Part shown: one piece after another, positions 1 through 7,763 of the stretch | Position numbering within the stretch: position 1 is the stretch's first letter | Layout of the letters: each line of letters begins with the position of its first letter | Virus record (IMG/VR): IMGVR_UViG_3300025154_000073 | Span: 1 to 64,000 of that record | From: a virus | Length of the DNA stretch: 64,000 nt | Strand: one strand, 5' to 3' | The notes under the pieces: model-generated | What the model was told of the DNA's origin: nothing | What the model saw: only the letters and a program-made list of their open reading frames with translations | Databases searched by the model: none | Made by a program: the position numbers and the translations under genes

Positions 1-5
1 GGGCT

Positions 6-314
6 GTGCCATCAGGGACTGTCGTCTACCAAAATCTATCCGTTAGAATTGAGCCTGCCAAGCCAAGTCAAGTTTTATTGGAACAAGGCTTACAAGTTCC
101 AACACTTTTCAATGTCATGTTATTTGCTGGAAACATTGAGGTGAAGCATAACGATCAGATTAGATTTACCGCTCCCGTAAATGACAGGTATTACAACAAA
201 AAATTTAGAGTTATAGGCGTTCAAAATTCAAGCAACGGATATTTTCAAGACAGGAATCAAATCAAATTGGTGGCTCGCAGATGGGAAGAATCGCATTCTA
301 ATAACCTACAATGA
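6..314 (+). CDS. Head-tail connector-like protein, possibly 5'-partial
   Basis: The frame is open to the left edge, so the GTG at 6 may not be the true start. The product is a small (about 100 residue) beta-rich protein with Arg- and Asp-rich segments near the C-terminus (DRNQIKLVARRWEES). Its last codons overlap the next gene by 4 nt (ATGA), which means tight translational coupling. Size and position, directly before an HK97 gp10-like gene and the tail terminator, fit a head closure or head-tail adaptor protein. This is mainly a positional call; no diagnostic motif is visible. Confidence 0.5.
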   Translation: MPSGTVVYQNLSVRIEPAKPSQVLLEQGLQVPTLFNVMLFAGNIEVKHNDQIRFTAPVNDRYYNKKFRVIGVQNSSNGYFQDRNQIKLVARRWEESHSNNLQ

Positions 315-838
315 CAGATGACCTAATTAAAGGACTCAAAAGGCGTACCCGCGCATGGGGCGATGAAATAAAGAAACTTGCCAATCAAAATCTTGGCAAG
401 TTCAGAAGTCTTATATCTGTTACATTCAGGACGGTGGAGAAAGACGGGAGGGTTGGACTTGACATTACCGCAACAGCTACCGACCCCAAGAAACCTGTCG
501 TTCGTGCTTATGAGTATGGTTCGGGTATTCATTCAAGGGTAAAGAGACGCTCCCCACATCAACTTCCTGATGGCAGGATATTGATAAGACCAAAAACGTC
601 AGGGAAACTACTCGCTTTTCATTGGGAAATTGCAAACGCCAATCCTGAATTATTTGCATTTGATAAAAAGGGAAGAGTTTTACTTCCTGAGGTGAGACAT
701 CCTGGAGTCAAAGCCGCCAATAACGGAAAGGGCTATCTTTCTCCTGCTATTGCAAAAGTGCGTAGAAAGATGAGGAAAGAAATATTATTAGAGGTGCGGG
801 AGTCGGTAATGGGGCAATTCAAGAAAAAGTTTAAATAG
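311..838 (+). CDS. HK97 gp10-like neck/tail completion protein
   Basis: A 175-residue basic protein. The N-terminal helix (KGLKRRTRAWGDEI) is followed by a beta-rich core with the YEYGSGIH segment near residue 70 and a PEVRHPGVKA...GYLSPAI segment near residues 127-150. Both are typical of HK97 gp10-like proteins, which act at the head-tail junction. It overlaps the upstream gene by ATGA. The TAG stop lies in the first bases of a palindromic boundary element (837-856). Confidence 0.7.
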   Translation: MTDDLIKGLKRRTRAWGDEIKKLANQNLGKFRSLISVTFRTVEKDGRVGLDITATATDPKKPVVRAYEYGSGIHSRVKRRSPHQLPDGRILIRPKTSGKLLAFHWEIANANPELFAFDKKGRVLLPEVRHPGVKAANNGKGYLSPAIAKVRRKMRKEILLEVRESVMGQFKKKFK

Positions 839-856
839 AAAACACCGTGTTTACTC
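837..856. promoter_or_regulatory. Boundary palindrome copy 1 (AGAAAACACCGTGTTTACT)
   Basis: Perfect match to the 19-bp consensus AGAAAACACSGTGTTTACT. It fills the gap between two convergent genes: the + stop codon TAG (836-838) touches its left end and the - strand stop TAA (851-853) lies in its right end. Confidence 0.8.
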
Positions 857-1741
857 AAAAGACTTCTTCGCCAGTTCCTCTTTATACCACTCCGGAACCC
901 CACTAACAATTCCCCTTGAAATCTTGCTCCAAAAGTGCTTGAATAGCTTTTCTTTTATTTCTTCCTCACACTCTTTGAGCGTGTCTGCCGACACTTCTTT
1001 CATCAATGCGCCAATATCTTTGGGAGAACCGTCAAGCAATCCCCGTTCTTGAAGATGTTGAACGGACTTCTGCCATCTGGTGTTTGAACGATATTCCCCT
1101 ATCAAAATCGCCTCAATATCCCTATTATTAGGATTAGACTTTTTCCACTCGCCCTGATGAATCTCTTTGAAGGCTTCTGAGACATACTTCCCCATTGCCA
1201 CTTTCTTCTCTTGTGTAAAAACAGAGTAGTTTTTGATAACAACACCTTCAACCAGTGTTCCGCCTAGTACAGATTCTTTTTCAAGAAACGATTTGAATTG
1301 TTCAAAATCCGACACCTTGCCTTGATACATAATGGGAACACATTCAAGACCGATTCTCTCCGCTTCTGCAAGTTTTTCCTCATACGGCATATATTCCTCA
1401 AGACCCGTATTAATGTCAAAAATGATAATGAAATTCTTCGGGGTTCTGGAATATTTCAACGTGTTATGTTTCGGTGATTGAAGATACTCGCCTCTGTAAA
1501 ACCACCCATCGCGCAGAGGAAGTTCTTTGATGACTTCAACTGCCTTCGAGAACATCTTTTCGGGAGCATCTAAAATAATGTCTTTTCCCTTACTTCTGCA
1601 TACCAATTCTCCGTCTATTCGACCAAATGAGAACTGAGAACCATCGCACTTTTCTTCAATCAGAACATCCGAATCAAACAAATTGGCAATAGCCCTATGA
1701 CCGAGAGCGTAAATGGATGGGTAACTACTGATATGTTGCAT
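851..1741 (-). CDS. RNA ligase, Rnl2-like nucleotidyltransferase
   Basis: A 296-residue covalent nucleotidyltransferase. Motif I is EEKCDGSQ with the adenylated lysine at K31. Motif III-like FYRGEYL is at 81-87, motif IV EGVVIK at 165-170, and motif V lysines fall in EKKVAMGK at 178-185. This set defines the RNA ligase/DNA ligase superfamily, and the size and domain fit Pfam RNA_ligase. It probably seals broken RNA, for example tRNA cleaved by host defence nucleases. It is antisense to the surrounding tail operon and has its own GGAGAG ribosome site, so it looks like an inserted accessory gene. An RlaP-type nucleotidyltransferase at 56233-57030 could be a repair partner. Confidence 0.8.
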   Translation of the reverse strand: MQHISSYPSIYALGHRAIANLFDSDVLIEEKCDGSQFSFGRIDGELVCRSKGKDIILDAPEKMFSKAVEVIKELPLRDGWFYRGEYLQSPKHNTLKYSRTPKNFIIIFDINTGLEEYMPYEEKLAEAERIGLECVPIMYQGKVSDFEQFKSFLEKESVLGGTLVEGVVIKNYSVFTQEKKVAMGKYVSEAFKEIHQGEWKKSNPNNRDIEAILIGEYRSNTRWQKSVQHLQERGLLDGSPKDIGALMKEVSADTLKECEEEIKEKLFKHFWSKISRGIVSGVPEWYKEELAKKSFE

Positions 1742-1759
1742 TTTCTCTCCTTTTCATGT

Positions 1760-1788
1760 TTGAAGGATACCATAAAGTAGGTGATAAT
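1760..1788 (+). promoter_or_regulatory. Sigma-70-type promoter for the tail operon
   Basis: TTGAAG at 1760-1765, a 17-bp spacer and GATAAT at 1783-1788. It lies between the antisense RNA ligase and the gene starting at 1812, and would restore rightward transcription after the insertion. Confidence 0.5.
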
Positions 1789-1811
1789 TACTTAGAGGAA
1801 CATTAGAATTT

Positions 1812-2231
1812 ATGATCTCAAATGCAGACATCCAGAGCGCATGGATTACAAAGCTAAAAGCGAACACGTCAATAACAAACCTAGTTTCCGCTGTGGAAAT
1901 ACGAGAAGATTCATACAAGGGAACGGATTTCGTATATCCCAACATTCGCGTGAAACTTGGAAACCTGACCCCGCAGAATCCCAACAAGAACTGCCAAGTT
2001 TTTAATTCCAAAGTCTCAATTCTCGTCTTTACGGAGGAGAAGTCCTCAAAACAGGCAGATCAAATCGCTGGTGTGATAGCAACACAGTTTTGGGGGCTTA
2101 CATTTTCAAGCAATGGGGTTCGTTTTGCGGGAGTGACATTAGAGTCCGTATCACCCGCGGAAGTGCCCGAAAGTGATGTGAATTCTTGGCTTGCAAGCAC
2201 AAACTTTAGCTGTACTGTTCAGACTGGATAG
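1812..2231 (+). CDS. Tail terminator / tail completion protein
   Basis: A 139-residue protein with an N-terminal helix (MISNADIQSAWITKLKANT) followed by alternating strands (YPNIRVKLGNL, CQVFNSKVSILVFTEE). This resembles the tail terminator fold of siphoviruses, which caps the tail tube and joins it to the head. It is preceded by a candidate promoter and sits between the gp10-like gene and the tail tube gene, the expected order. The ATG is preceded by AGAGGAA. Function rests on fold-like pattern and synteny. Confidence 0.6.
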   Translation: MISNADIQSAWITKLKANTSITNLVSAVEIREDSYKGTDFVYPNIRVKLGNLTPQNPNKNCQVFNSKVSILVFTEEKSSKQADQIAGVIATQFWGLTFSSNGVRFAGVTLESVSPAEVPESDVNSWLASTNFSCTVQTG

Positions 2232-2242
2232 GAAGGATATTT

Positions 2243-2539
2243 ATGCAAACAAACTTTTCAAAACGCGCTGTCTCTGACACAAAAGCCGTAGTTGAATTAA
2301 AAGTACAAGAGACTACAATTAAGAAAGCACAAAGAGTCGCTGTTTATTCTATTTACGACGCCAGACTGAGCTATGTTGGTCGCGTGAGCGGTGAACAATA
2401 TATCTGGAGCAAGATAGATGAATCGGTTCTCGTGTTAACTGAGGATGTGCCGTATCTCTTGGAAAAGAGGCTCGGCTCTCGAAGTTGCTGTGGCGGAATG
2501 AACCAAGATGGCAACCGAGTTTTTGAAATTAGGAGTTAA
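2243..2539 (+). CDS. Small conserved structural-operon protein
   Basis: A 98-residue protein with an AAGGA ribosome site shortly upstream. It has a basic N-terminus, a central segment VYSIYDARLSYVGRVSGEQYI and a cysteine pair near the C-terminus (SRSCCGGMN). It lies directly before the tail tube gene in the same operon. I do not recognise the family; it may be a minor head-tail or tail component. Confidence 0.6.
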   Translation: MQTNFSKRAVSDTKAVVELKVQETTIKKAQRVAVYSIYDARLSYVGRVSGEQYIWSKIDESVLVLTEDVPYLLEKRLGSRSCCGGMNQDGNRVFEIRS

Positions 2540-2541
2540 TT

Positions 2542-3177
2542 ATGACAACGTTAACCACAGGAACCCCGCAAGGCAACGTTGATACCCAAGAGGATTTGTA
2601 TATTGAATCGTCTCCATATATCTTCATTCAGGATAACACGGCAAACCCGCTGAACAATCCTGATTCAGATGGTTTCTATTGGGGACTAAGTGGAACTACA
2701 ACCTATCCGGTCTATGAATTAGGCTGTATCCAAGACGTAAGCCTTACCGAAGGGTTAACGATGAACGATGTTCGTTGTGACACCGTAGGTATTGTGGATA
2801 CTGTTCAGAGACGGGATTATGTGGAGTTCAACTTTACAATCCTTTCGTTGTTCCCGCTGGTCACTTCCCGACATCCTCTCAATCTGTCCGTTCCTGTTGT
2901 GGCAACTGGCTATGAAAAAGTTGGAATCGGTCAGATCAATAATGTTCGCAAGTACATGGTCTACGCGCCAATTGTCTATGACGCCGATAATGGAGACTAT
3001 CTTTTGTTCCATCTCCACAAGGCTAAGTTCGTGGACGCTTGGACGATTGACTTCAAATCTGGTGGCAACCCCTGGGCTATCACTGGTCTGAAACTTCGCG
3101 GTTATGCAGATACTACGAAACCCGCAACCCAGCGTTTCGGAGTTATCGTGAGATCGGATTTGAGTGCCTTGCCGTAA
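2542..3177 (+). CDS. Major tail (tube) protein
   Basis: A 211-residue beta-rich protein. The segment YELGCIQDVSLTEGLTMNDV at about 57-76 and the repeated hydrophobic strands after it resemble tail tube proteins, which polymerise around the tape measure. It starts 2 nt after the preceding stop, behind TTAGGAG. Its place, before chaperone-like genes and a long tape measure gene, is the standard siphovirus order. The assignment is by length and synteny; no catalytic motif is expected. Confidence 0.65.
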   Translation: MTTLTTGTPQGNVDTQEDLYIESSPYIFIQDNTANPLNNPDSDGFYWGLSGTTTYPVYELGCIQDVSLTEGLTMNDVRCDTVGIVDTVQRRDYVEFNFTILSLFPLVTSRHPLNLSVPVVATGYEKVGIGQINNVRKYMVYAPIVYDADNGDYLLFHLHKAKFVDAWTIDFKSGGNPWAITGLKLRGYADTTKPATQRFGVIVRSDLSALP

Positions 3178-3179
3178 CC

Positions 3180-3806
3180 TTGAACATCGGGTTTCGCAAA
3201 TTTATAAATCTCGAAAATAAAAAAATCAAAATCGTATCGGCAACAGAGGATGAGAGTTTTCCTGAAAAGGTCTACTCTTATCTCTCTGTTGCTTTTGATA
3301 TTCCAGTCAAGAAATTAGAAAAGAAAGATTGGCAAAAGACACTACTCGATATGACCGAGGCGATGAGAAATTTCGCGCCCGACAGTTCCCTGCCGCTTCT
3401 ACAAGGCTCTCCACAGAAAGAAAAGCCTGCCGATTGGGATTACGAAGATAGGGCGTGGGCTTATCACTCTCACGTCCTAGCAAAGGCTTATGGGTGGACA
3501 CTGGAATACATTGCAGAACTAGGTGTCAATGAAGCCTTAGCTCATTTACAGGAAATATTAGTAGACGAACAGCTTGAAGATGAGTTCATGTACGGATTGA
3601 GCGAGGTTGCTTATCCTTACAACAAATCAACCAAGAAGAGTGAGTTCAAGCCCATGAAACGCCCCTACTTCATGCGCCCGTCTATTTCAAGTGCGATCAA
3701 GAAGGTCAGGATTAGAAAAGATATGTTGCCGCAGGGACGTATCATTGATGTAAGTGGGATGCCAGAAGAGTATGCAATTCCTGGACTTGTCACAGAAAAA
3801 GGATGA
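3180..3806 (+). CDS. Tail assembly protein, chaperone-like
   Basis: A 208-residue protein starting at TTG (3180), two bases after the tail tube stop. The middle contains a helical segment (WAYHSHVLAKAYGWTLEYIA, about residues 92-111) followed by ALAHLQEILVDEQLEDEF, a pattern common in tail assembly chaperones. The C-terminal part is basic. Its TGA stop lies in a boundary palindrome at 3806-3824. It may instead be a virion component; the helical motif and location favour a tail assembly role. Confidence 0.5.
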   Translation: MNIGFRKFINLENKKIKIVSATEDESFPEKVYSYLSVAFDIPVKKLEKKDWQKTLLDMTEAMRNFAPDSSLPLLQGSPQKEKPADWDYEDRAWAYHSHVLAKAYGWTLEYIAELGVNEALAHLQEILVDEQLEDEFMYGLSEVAYPYNKSTKKSEFKPMKRPYFMRPSISSAIKKVRIRKDMLPQGRIIDVSGMPEEYAIPGLVTEKG

Positions 3807-3824
3807 GAAAACACGGTGTTTACT
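3806..3824. promoter_or_regulatory. Boundary palindrome copy 2 (AGAAAACACGGTGTTTACT)
   Basis: Perfect consensus copy that begins at the last base of the upstream TGA stop. It contains the GTG (3816-3818) that is the only plausible start of the next gene, so the element also sets that gene's translation start. Confidence 0.8.
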
Positions 3825-4121
3825 AAGAGAAAACTAAACCTAAGAAAAATTCACAAATTGTATCTAACCCTAAAACATTGCCTGCCTGTAAAAGAACATC
3901 AATACCTCATAGATCAGATAGACGAAATACTGGACAAGGCACAGGATGGCATGATGGTTAGATGTCTTGGAATTATGTATAACAAGGATTTTAGTAAAAA
4001 ATCGTATGTTGAATTGTTGACTTTGTTTATCAAAGGACTAAGAGAAAACGACTTCTTTGCATACGTCAATTTCATAAAAGGAATGTCAAAAAGTGATACT
4101 AGTAATAGTACCAAGAAGTAA
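3816..4121 (+). CDS. Small helical protein before tape measure, possible chaperone N-part
   Basis: A 101-residue basic helical protein. Its only plausible start is the GTG inside the boundary palindrome, giving Met-Phe-Thr as the first residues; no classical ribosome site is visible. It overlaps the next frame for 29 nt (4093-4121). Two overlapping frames just upstream of a tape measure gene are typical of tail assembly chaperones made by ribosomal frameshifting. Whether that happens here is inference. Confidence 0.55.
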   Translation: MFTKRKLNLRKIHKLYLTLKHCLPVKEHQYLIDQIDEILDKAQDGMMVRCLGIMYNKDFSKKSYVELLTLFIKGLRENDFFAYVNFIKGMSKSDTSNSTKK

Positions 4122-4647
4122 TGTTGAACTGAACGCAAAAACCGCCCTGACAGAACTACGGGGATTACTGTCTGGAAACACCGCTGAGTTCGGTCAATTT
4201 CTGATTCTCAAAAGCGAAGAGTGGAATATGCCCGCCAAAGTACTTCTTGGTCAATTTGAGAAACTTGGCGCAGAATTTTCAAACAAAAAAGATGCGGGCA
4301 AGGAATTGTATGTAGGCGTAAAAAAGTACCTAGACAATCCAGTTAGTGCAAATAGTGCACATACTGAAATGCTAAGTTCCGAAGATGCTGAAAAACTTGT
4401 ATCCATCATTGCCAAATACATTGACTTGGACACCATTGGAGAACTGACGGGGAAAGAGTTTGCGCTTCAATTATTCAACAAAATGGACTTAGATGAAATA
4501 GTGGTAATTGAAAAACTTCTGTTGGGTGATGATTTTTCTGAAACACCCACATCTGAAATAATGAACTTGTGTATTAAGGCAATGATAAGAAATAATTTGT
4601 TGAGTCTACTCAAAGTCTATAATACGGGGGGTAATAATGGCATCTGA
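4093..4647 (+). CDS. Tail assembly protein preceding the tape measure
   Basis: A 184-residue acidic, helical protein (GTG at 4093). It is in the +1 frame relative to the upstream gene and overlaps it. The end overlaps the tape measure start by 11 nt. The sequence has no recognisable catalytic motif. The product could be a separate protein or the C-terminal part of a frameshifted chaperone, by analogy with the gpG/gpGT pair of lambda. Confidence 0.55.
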   Translation: MILVIVPRSNVELNAKTALTELRGLLSGNTAEFGQFLILKSEEWNMPAKVLLGQFEKLGAEFSNKKDAGKELYVGVKKYLDNPVSANSAHTEMLSSEDAEKLVSIIAKYIDLDTIGELTGKEFALQLFNKMDLDEIVVIEKLLLGDDFSETPTSEIMNLCIKAMIRNNLLSLLKVYNTGGNNGI

Positions 4648-7393
4648 ACAGGTCAGATTTGACATTCTAATTGAAGCCAAGATTGCTATGGCAACTATGA
4701 AAGAGTTGCTAAAAGACACTCAAGACAATAACATCAAAATGAAGGCTTTTAGCAATACGGTGTTGGAGTCCAGCAGGGCGTGGGGGAGGTCTTGGCAATA
4801 TGCTCTTGGAATTTACAAACAACTTAATGCGGAACTCTCAAAAGCGCACAAACCCACTATGTTTGGAAATGTGGGTGGACAAGATTTGTTTGCTGGTACG
4901 GGGAAAATTCTTCAGGGTATGGAGGATGGTGGAAGAATAGCATCCAAAGTTGCGGAAGATGTTAAGAAAGTACCTAAAGCCTTAAACGAAATCCCCCCTG
5001 CTGTACAAAAAACCTCCAACGCATTCGGAAGCATGATAAACGTAGTCAAGGGTGCGATCACCGCCATGCTGACTCTTGCTGCTCTGCGTGCCGTTACTCA
5101 GTTCTTTACTGGCGCAATAAAAGCCGCTCAGGATTTCAGGGCGCAATTACTTTTGCTGAATTTTTCAGAAGCAATTCTTTCGCAGAAGGGGATGGATATA
5201 ACCCGCGCCGAACTGGATAAGTTCGTTACGGATGTAGAGACCAAGTTCAAGTATCTGTCTAAACTACAGGCGATGACGATAGTAAGCGAAACTGCGGGGG
5301 CTACTCAGGAATTTGGCATATCCAAAGAGCAACTTGGGGATTTGACCAAAGCAATTGCATTTATCCAACTCAAAAATAAGATGCTTGGGCGCGAAGATGT
5401 AGACGCCGCTCACATCATCAACGCCGCAATGGACGCTCGCTCCAATTTCTTCAACGGAATGGGTATCAACATCACCAAGAGTATTGTAGACCAAAAAGCC
5501 TATAATATGGGATTGGCAAAATGGGGAGAAGAACTTACTAAAGACGCCAGATTCCAAGCCATTCTTGCGCTACTTGTAGAACAAACATCATCGAAGCAGG
5601 AAGAACTTAATAAGCAGTTAGAGGGGACTCCACTCGGCAATCAGATGAAGTTTAGCAAAGAGTGGGCGGATACAATGCTTGAAGTAGGAACTTCTCTACT
5701 TGCAGTAAAGGACAACCTGATTGAGCTATGGGCTAATATAAACGCCAATCAGGGTACTTCTAACGCTATTATAGCATTTTTTGAAAATCTAACTGGCAAT
5801 ACAAACGATTTTATTAACGCTTTGGATAATGCAAATGAAGTCCTTACTATCTTTGCGGCTACCGAAGACGCTCTCAATAAAAAATATGGGGGGAAAGATA
5901 AAGGCGGAATTTCCCTTAATCAAATTGTTGGATTTCTAACCTTCAATCTTTGGCAAGCCATCATTCAGGGGCTTGCAACTCTTACAGCCGAAATAGTAGC
6001 GTGGGCCGCAACCCTGTGGATAGAAATAGCGTCAGGCACTCCTTTTCTTGAGGCTTGGAAAAGCGCGGGGAATAGTGCAGTAGAAGCGTGGACTTCTGGA
6101 TGGGATAAGGCTTGGAAAATCTGGAAAGGCGAAGCAGAATTATTTACGCCAAATACGCCTGCACCTGTACCAAACACTCAAAGAGAGGCGGGCTTTGGCG
6201 GAGGGCATAGCGTTCCTTCTGGCGGGGGAGAAACACAAGAAGAAATCAACGCAGAAATGCAAGAGAAGCTGGACAAATTTAATCAAGAAATACTTGAAGC
6301 CCAACTGAAACTCGCACAGGACATGGAAGATGCGGCGATAGACCTGGGGCGAAAACTTTATGATATTACGGTTGAATATGAACAGAAACGCGCAGACGCT
6401 TACAGAAATTATCAAAATAGAATTGACGATATCAATAGAGATTTTGACGAAAAAATAGAAGATATTAATCGTAAGCAACAGGAAGATAAAGCTAAAGAAC
6501 GGCAGGATGAACTAGAACGGGAACGAGAGTTTCAGAACAAGATGCAGGAGTTGAAAGAGAACTTCCTGATGGATTTGGATGATGCCCTTCATGCTCGCGA
6601 TGCCCGCCAAATTTTACGACTTATCAAACAATATAACCTTGACAAACTTCAAGCTGAAAGAAAAAACGCCCTTGATGAACAATCAGCAAAAGAAAATGCA
6701 AGGATTCGCCAAAAAGCATTTGATGAACAACGCAAACAAGCAGAGGAAGAAAGAAAACAAAAGATCGCTGATGCACAACAAGACCTCAATGATAAACTAG
6801 CCCAACTTGCTCTGGACGAAGCCCTTGAGATTCAAGCGGCTAATTTGAAATATCAAAGAGAGATAGAAGATTTAACTCGTCACATGCAGGACAGGCTTGA
6901 AATTATTGCGGCTAATCTTGCAATGGAATATGCTACTACGGCAGGTTGGTTGGCGGCTATCGTTGCTGTATACAGACAATACTATGCCGATGTAAGTGCC
7001 ATCTACGCCGCTATACAAACCATGATGAGTGGAGCAGGAATTTCAATGGGAGGAACAGGTGGAAAACTTCCAGAAGCTGGTGGAATAGGTGGAGTAGATA
7101 ATCCTGGAATGGGCGGAGGTTTCCGCTTTGCCAAGGGGGGTACACTCTTTGCCAATCGTCCAACTAATGTTACTTTTGGTGAAGGTGGACTTGAAATGGC
7201 AACCTTCACTCCTCTTGACAGGCGGGGGCAGGATACAAATAAAATATTCTCGTCTCTGGGCGGGGGCGCAAATGGTGCAGACGGAAAAATAAGTATTGAA
7301 TTATTACTATCCCCTGATTTAGAATCAAGGATAGTGAGCAACACTCTGAATAAAACAGCGGATATTGTGACTCGAATAAGGAACTCGAAATAA
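4637..7393 (+). CDS. Tail tape measure protein
   Basis: At 918 residues this is the longest protein here. The N-terminal third is helical; a hydrophobic stretch at about 140-165 (AITAMLTLAALRAVTQFF) is followed by further Ala/Leu-rich segments. Residues about 530-770 form a long charged coiled coil (QEEINAEMQEKLDKFNQEIL onward) and the C-terminus is Gly-rich. This profile defines tape measure proteins, which set tail length and enter the host with the DNA. A GGGGG ribosome site precedes the ATG. The chaperone-like genes upstream and tip genes downstream agree. Confidence 0.85.
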   Translation: MASEQVRFDILIEAKIAMATMKELLKDTQDNNIKMKAFSNTVLESSRAWGRSWQYALGIYKQLNAELSKAHKPTMFGNVGGQDLFAGTGKILQGMEDGGRIASKVAEDVKKVPKALNEIPPAVQKTSNAFGSMINVVKGAITAMLTLAALRAVTQFFTGAIKAAQDFRAQLLLLNFSEAILSQKGMDITRAELDKFVTDVETKFKYLSKLQAMTIVSETAGATQEFGISKEQLGDLTKAIAFIQLKNKMLGREDVDAAHIINAAMDARSNFFNGMGINITKSIVDQKAYNMGLAKWGEELTKDARFQAILALLVEQTSSKQEELNKQLEGTPLGNQMKFSKEWADTMLEVGTSLLAVKDNLIELWANINANQGTSNAIIAFFENLTGNTNDFINALDNANEVLTIFAATEDALNKKYGGKDKGGISLNQIVGFLTFNLWQAIIQGLATLTAEIVAWAATLWIEIASGTPFLEAWKSAGNSAVEAWTSGWDKAWKIWKGEAELFTPNTPAPVPNTQREAGFGGGHSVPSGGGETQEEINAEMQEKLDKFNQEILEAQLKLAQDMEDAAIDLGRKLYDITVEYEQKRADAYRNYQNRIDDINRDFDEKIEDINRKQQEDKAKERQDELEREREFQNKMQELKENFLMDLDDALHARDARQILRLIKQYNLDKLQAERKNALDEQSAKENARIRQKAFDEQRKQAEEERKQKIADAQQDLNDKLAQLALDEALEIQAANLKYQREIEDLTRHMQDRLEIIAANLAMEYATTAGWLAAIVAVYRQYYADVSAIYAAIQTMMSGAGISMGGTGGKLPEAGGIGGVDNPGMGGGFRFAKGGTLFANRPTNVTFGEGGLEMATFTPLDRRGQDTNKIFSSLGGGANGADGKISIELLLSPDLESRIVSNTLNKTADIVTRIRNSK

Positions 7394-7394
7394 A

Positions 7395-7763
7395 ATGCAG
7401 GGCGCATCAGGAACTTTTGGAATCAACGGAACAGATTTTATTCTCCCCCCTTCAACCGCCGCGTGGGGTACTCGTGACACGCTTGGAATTGATGGGAATG
7501 GACATCCTATCTATCCCGCTCTCAGAACTTTTGAAATGATGTGGGAACTCGCCAGTCCCTCAGATGTCAAACAACTCATAGACACATATAACTCTGTGAG
7601 CAATACAGGAACAGTTGTATTTGACCTTCCCAAATGGGGAGATGCAAATTATATTTTCTATTCTTATTCGGGATGCGTTCTAAGAGAGGCTGAAACCGGT
7701 GTGTATTTCAACGAATATATTACCGATGTTCGCGTAATTATTGATAAAGTGAGGACTACTTAG
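7395..7763 (+). CDS. Distal tail-like protein
   Basis: A 122-residue protein starting right after the tape measure stop. The segments GTFGINGTDFILPPS and TYNSVSNTGTVVFDLPKWGD are beta-rich, as in small distal tail or minor tail proteins that connect the tube to the tip. The stop overlaps the next start by one base. Function is inferred from order (tape measure, distal tail, hub). Confidence 0.55.
   Translation: MQGASGTFGINGTDFILPPSTAAWGTRDTLGIDGNGHPIYPALRTFEMMWELASPSDVKQLIDTYNSVSNTGTVVFDLPKWGDANYIFYSYSGCVLREAETGVYFNEYITDVRVIIDKVRTT

Noticed and set aside
837-856. Reading the boundary palindromes as terminators
   Set aside because: They have no loop (7-bp arms around one base) and no U-tract; the form fits protein binding.
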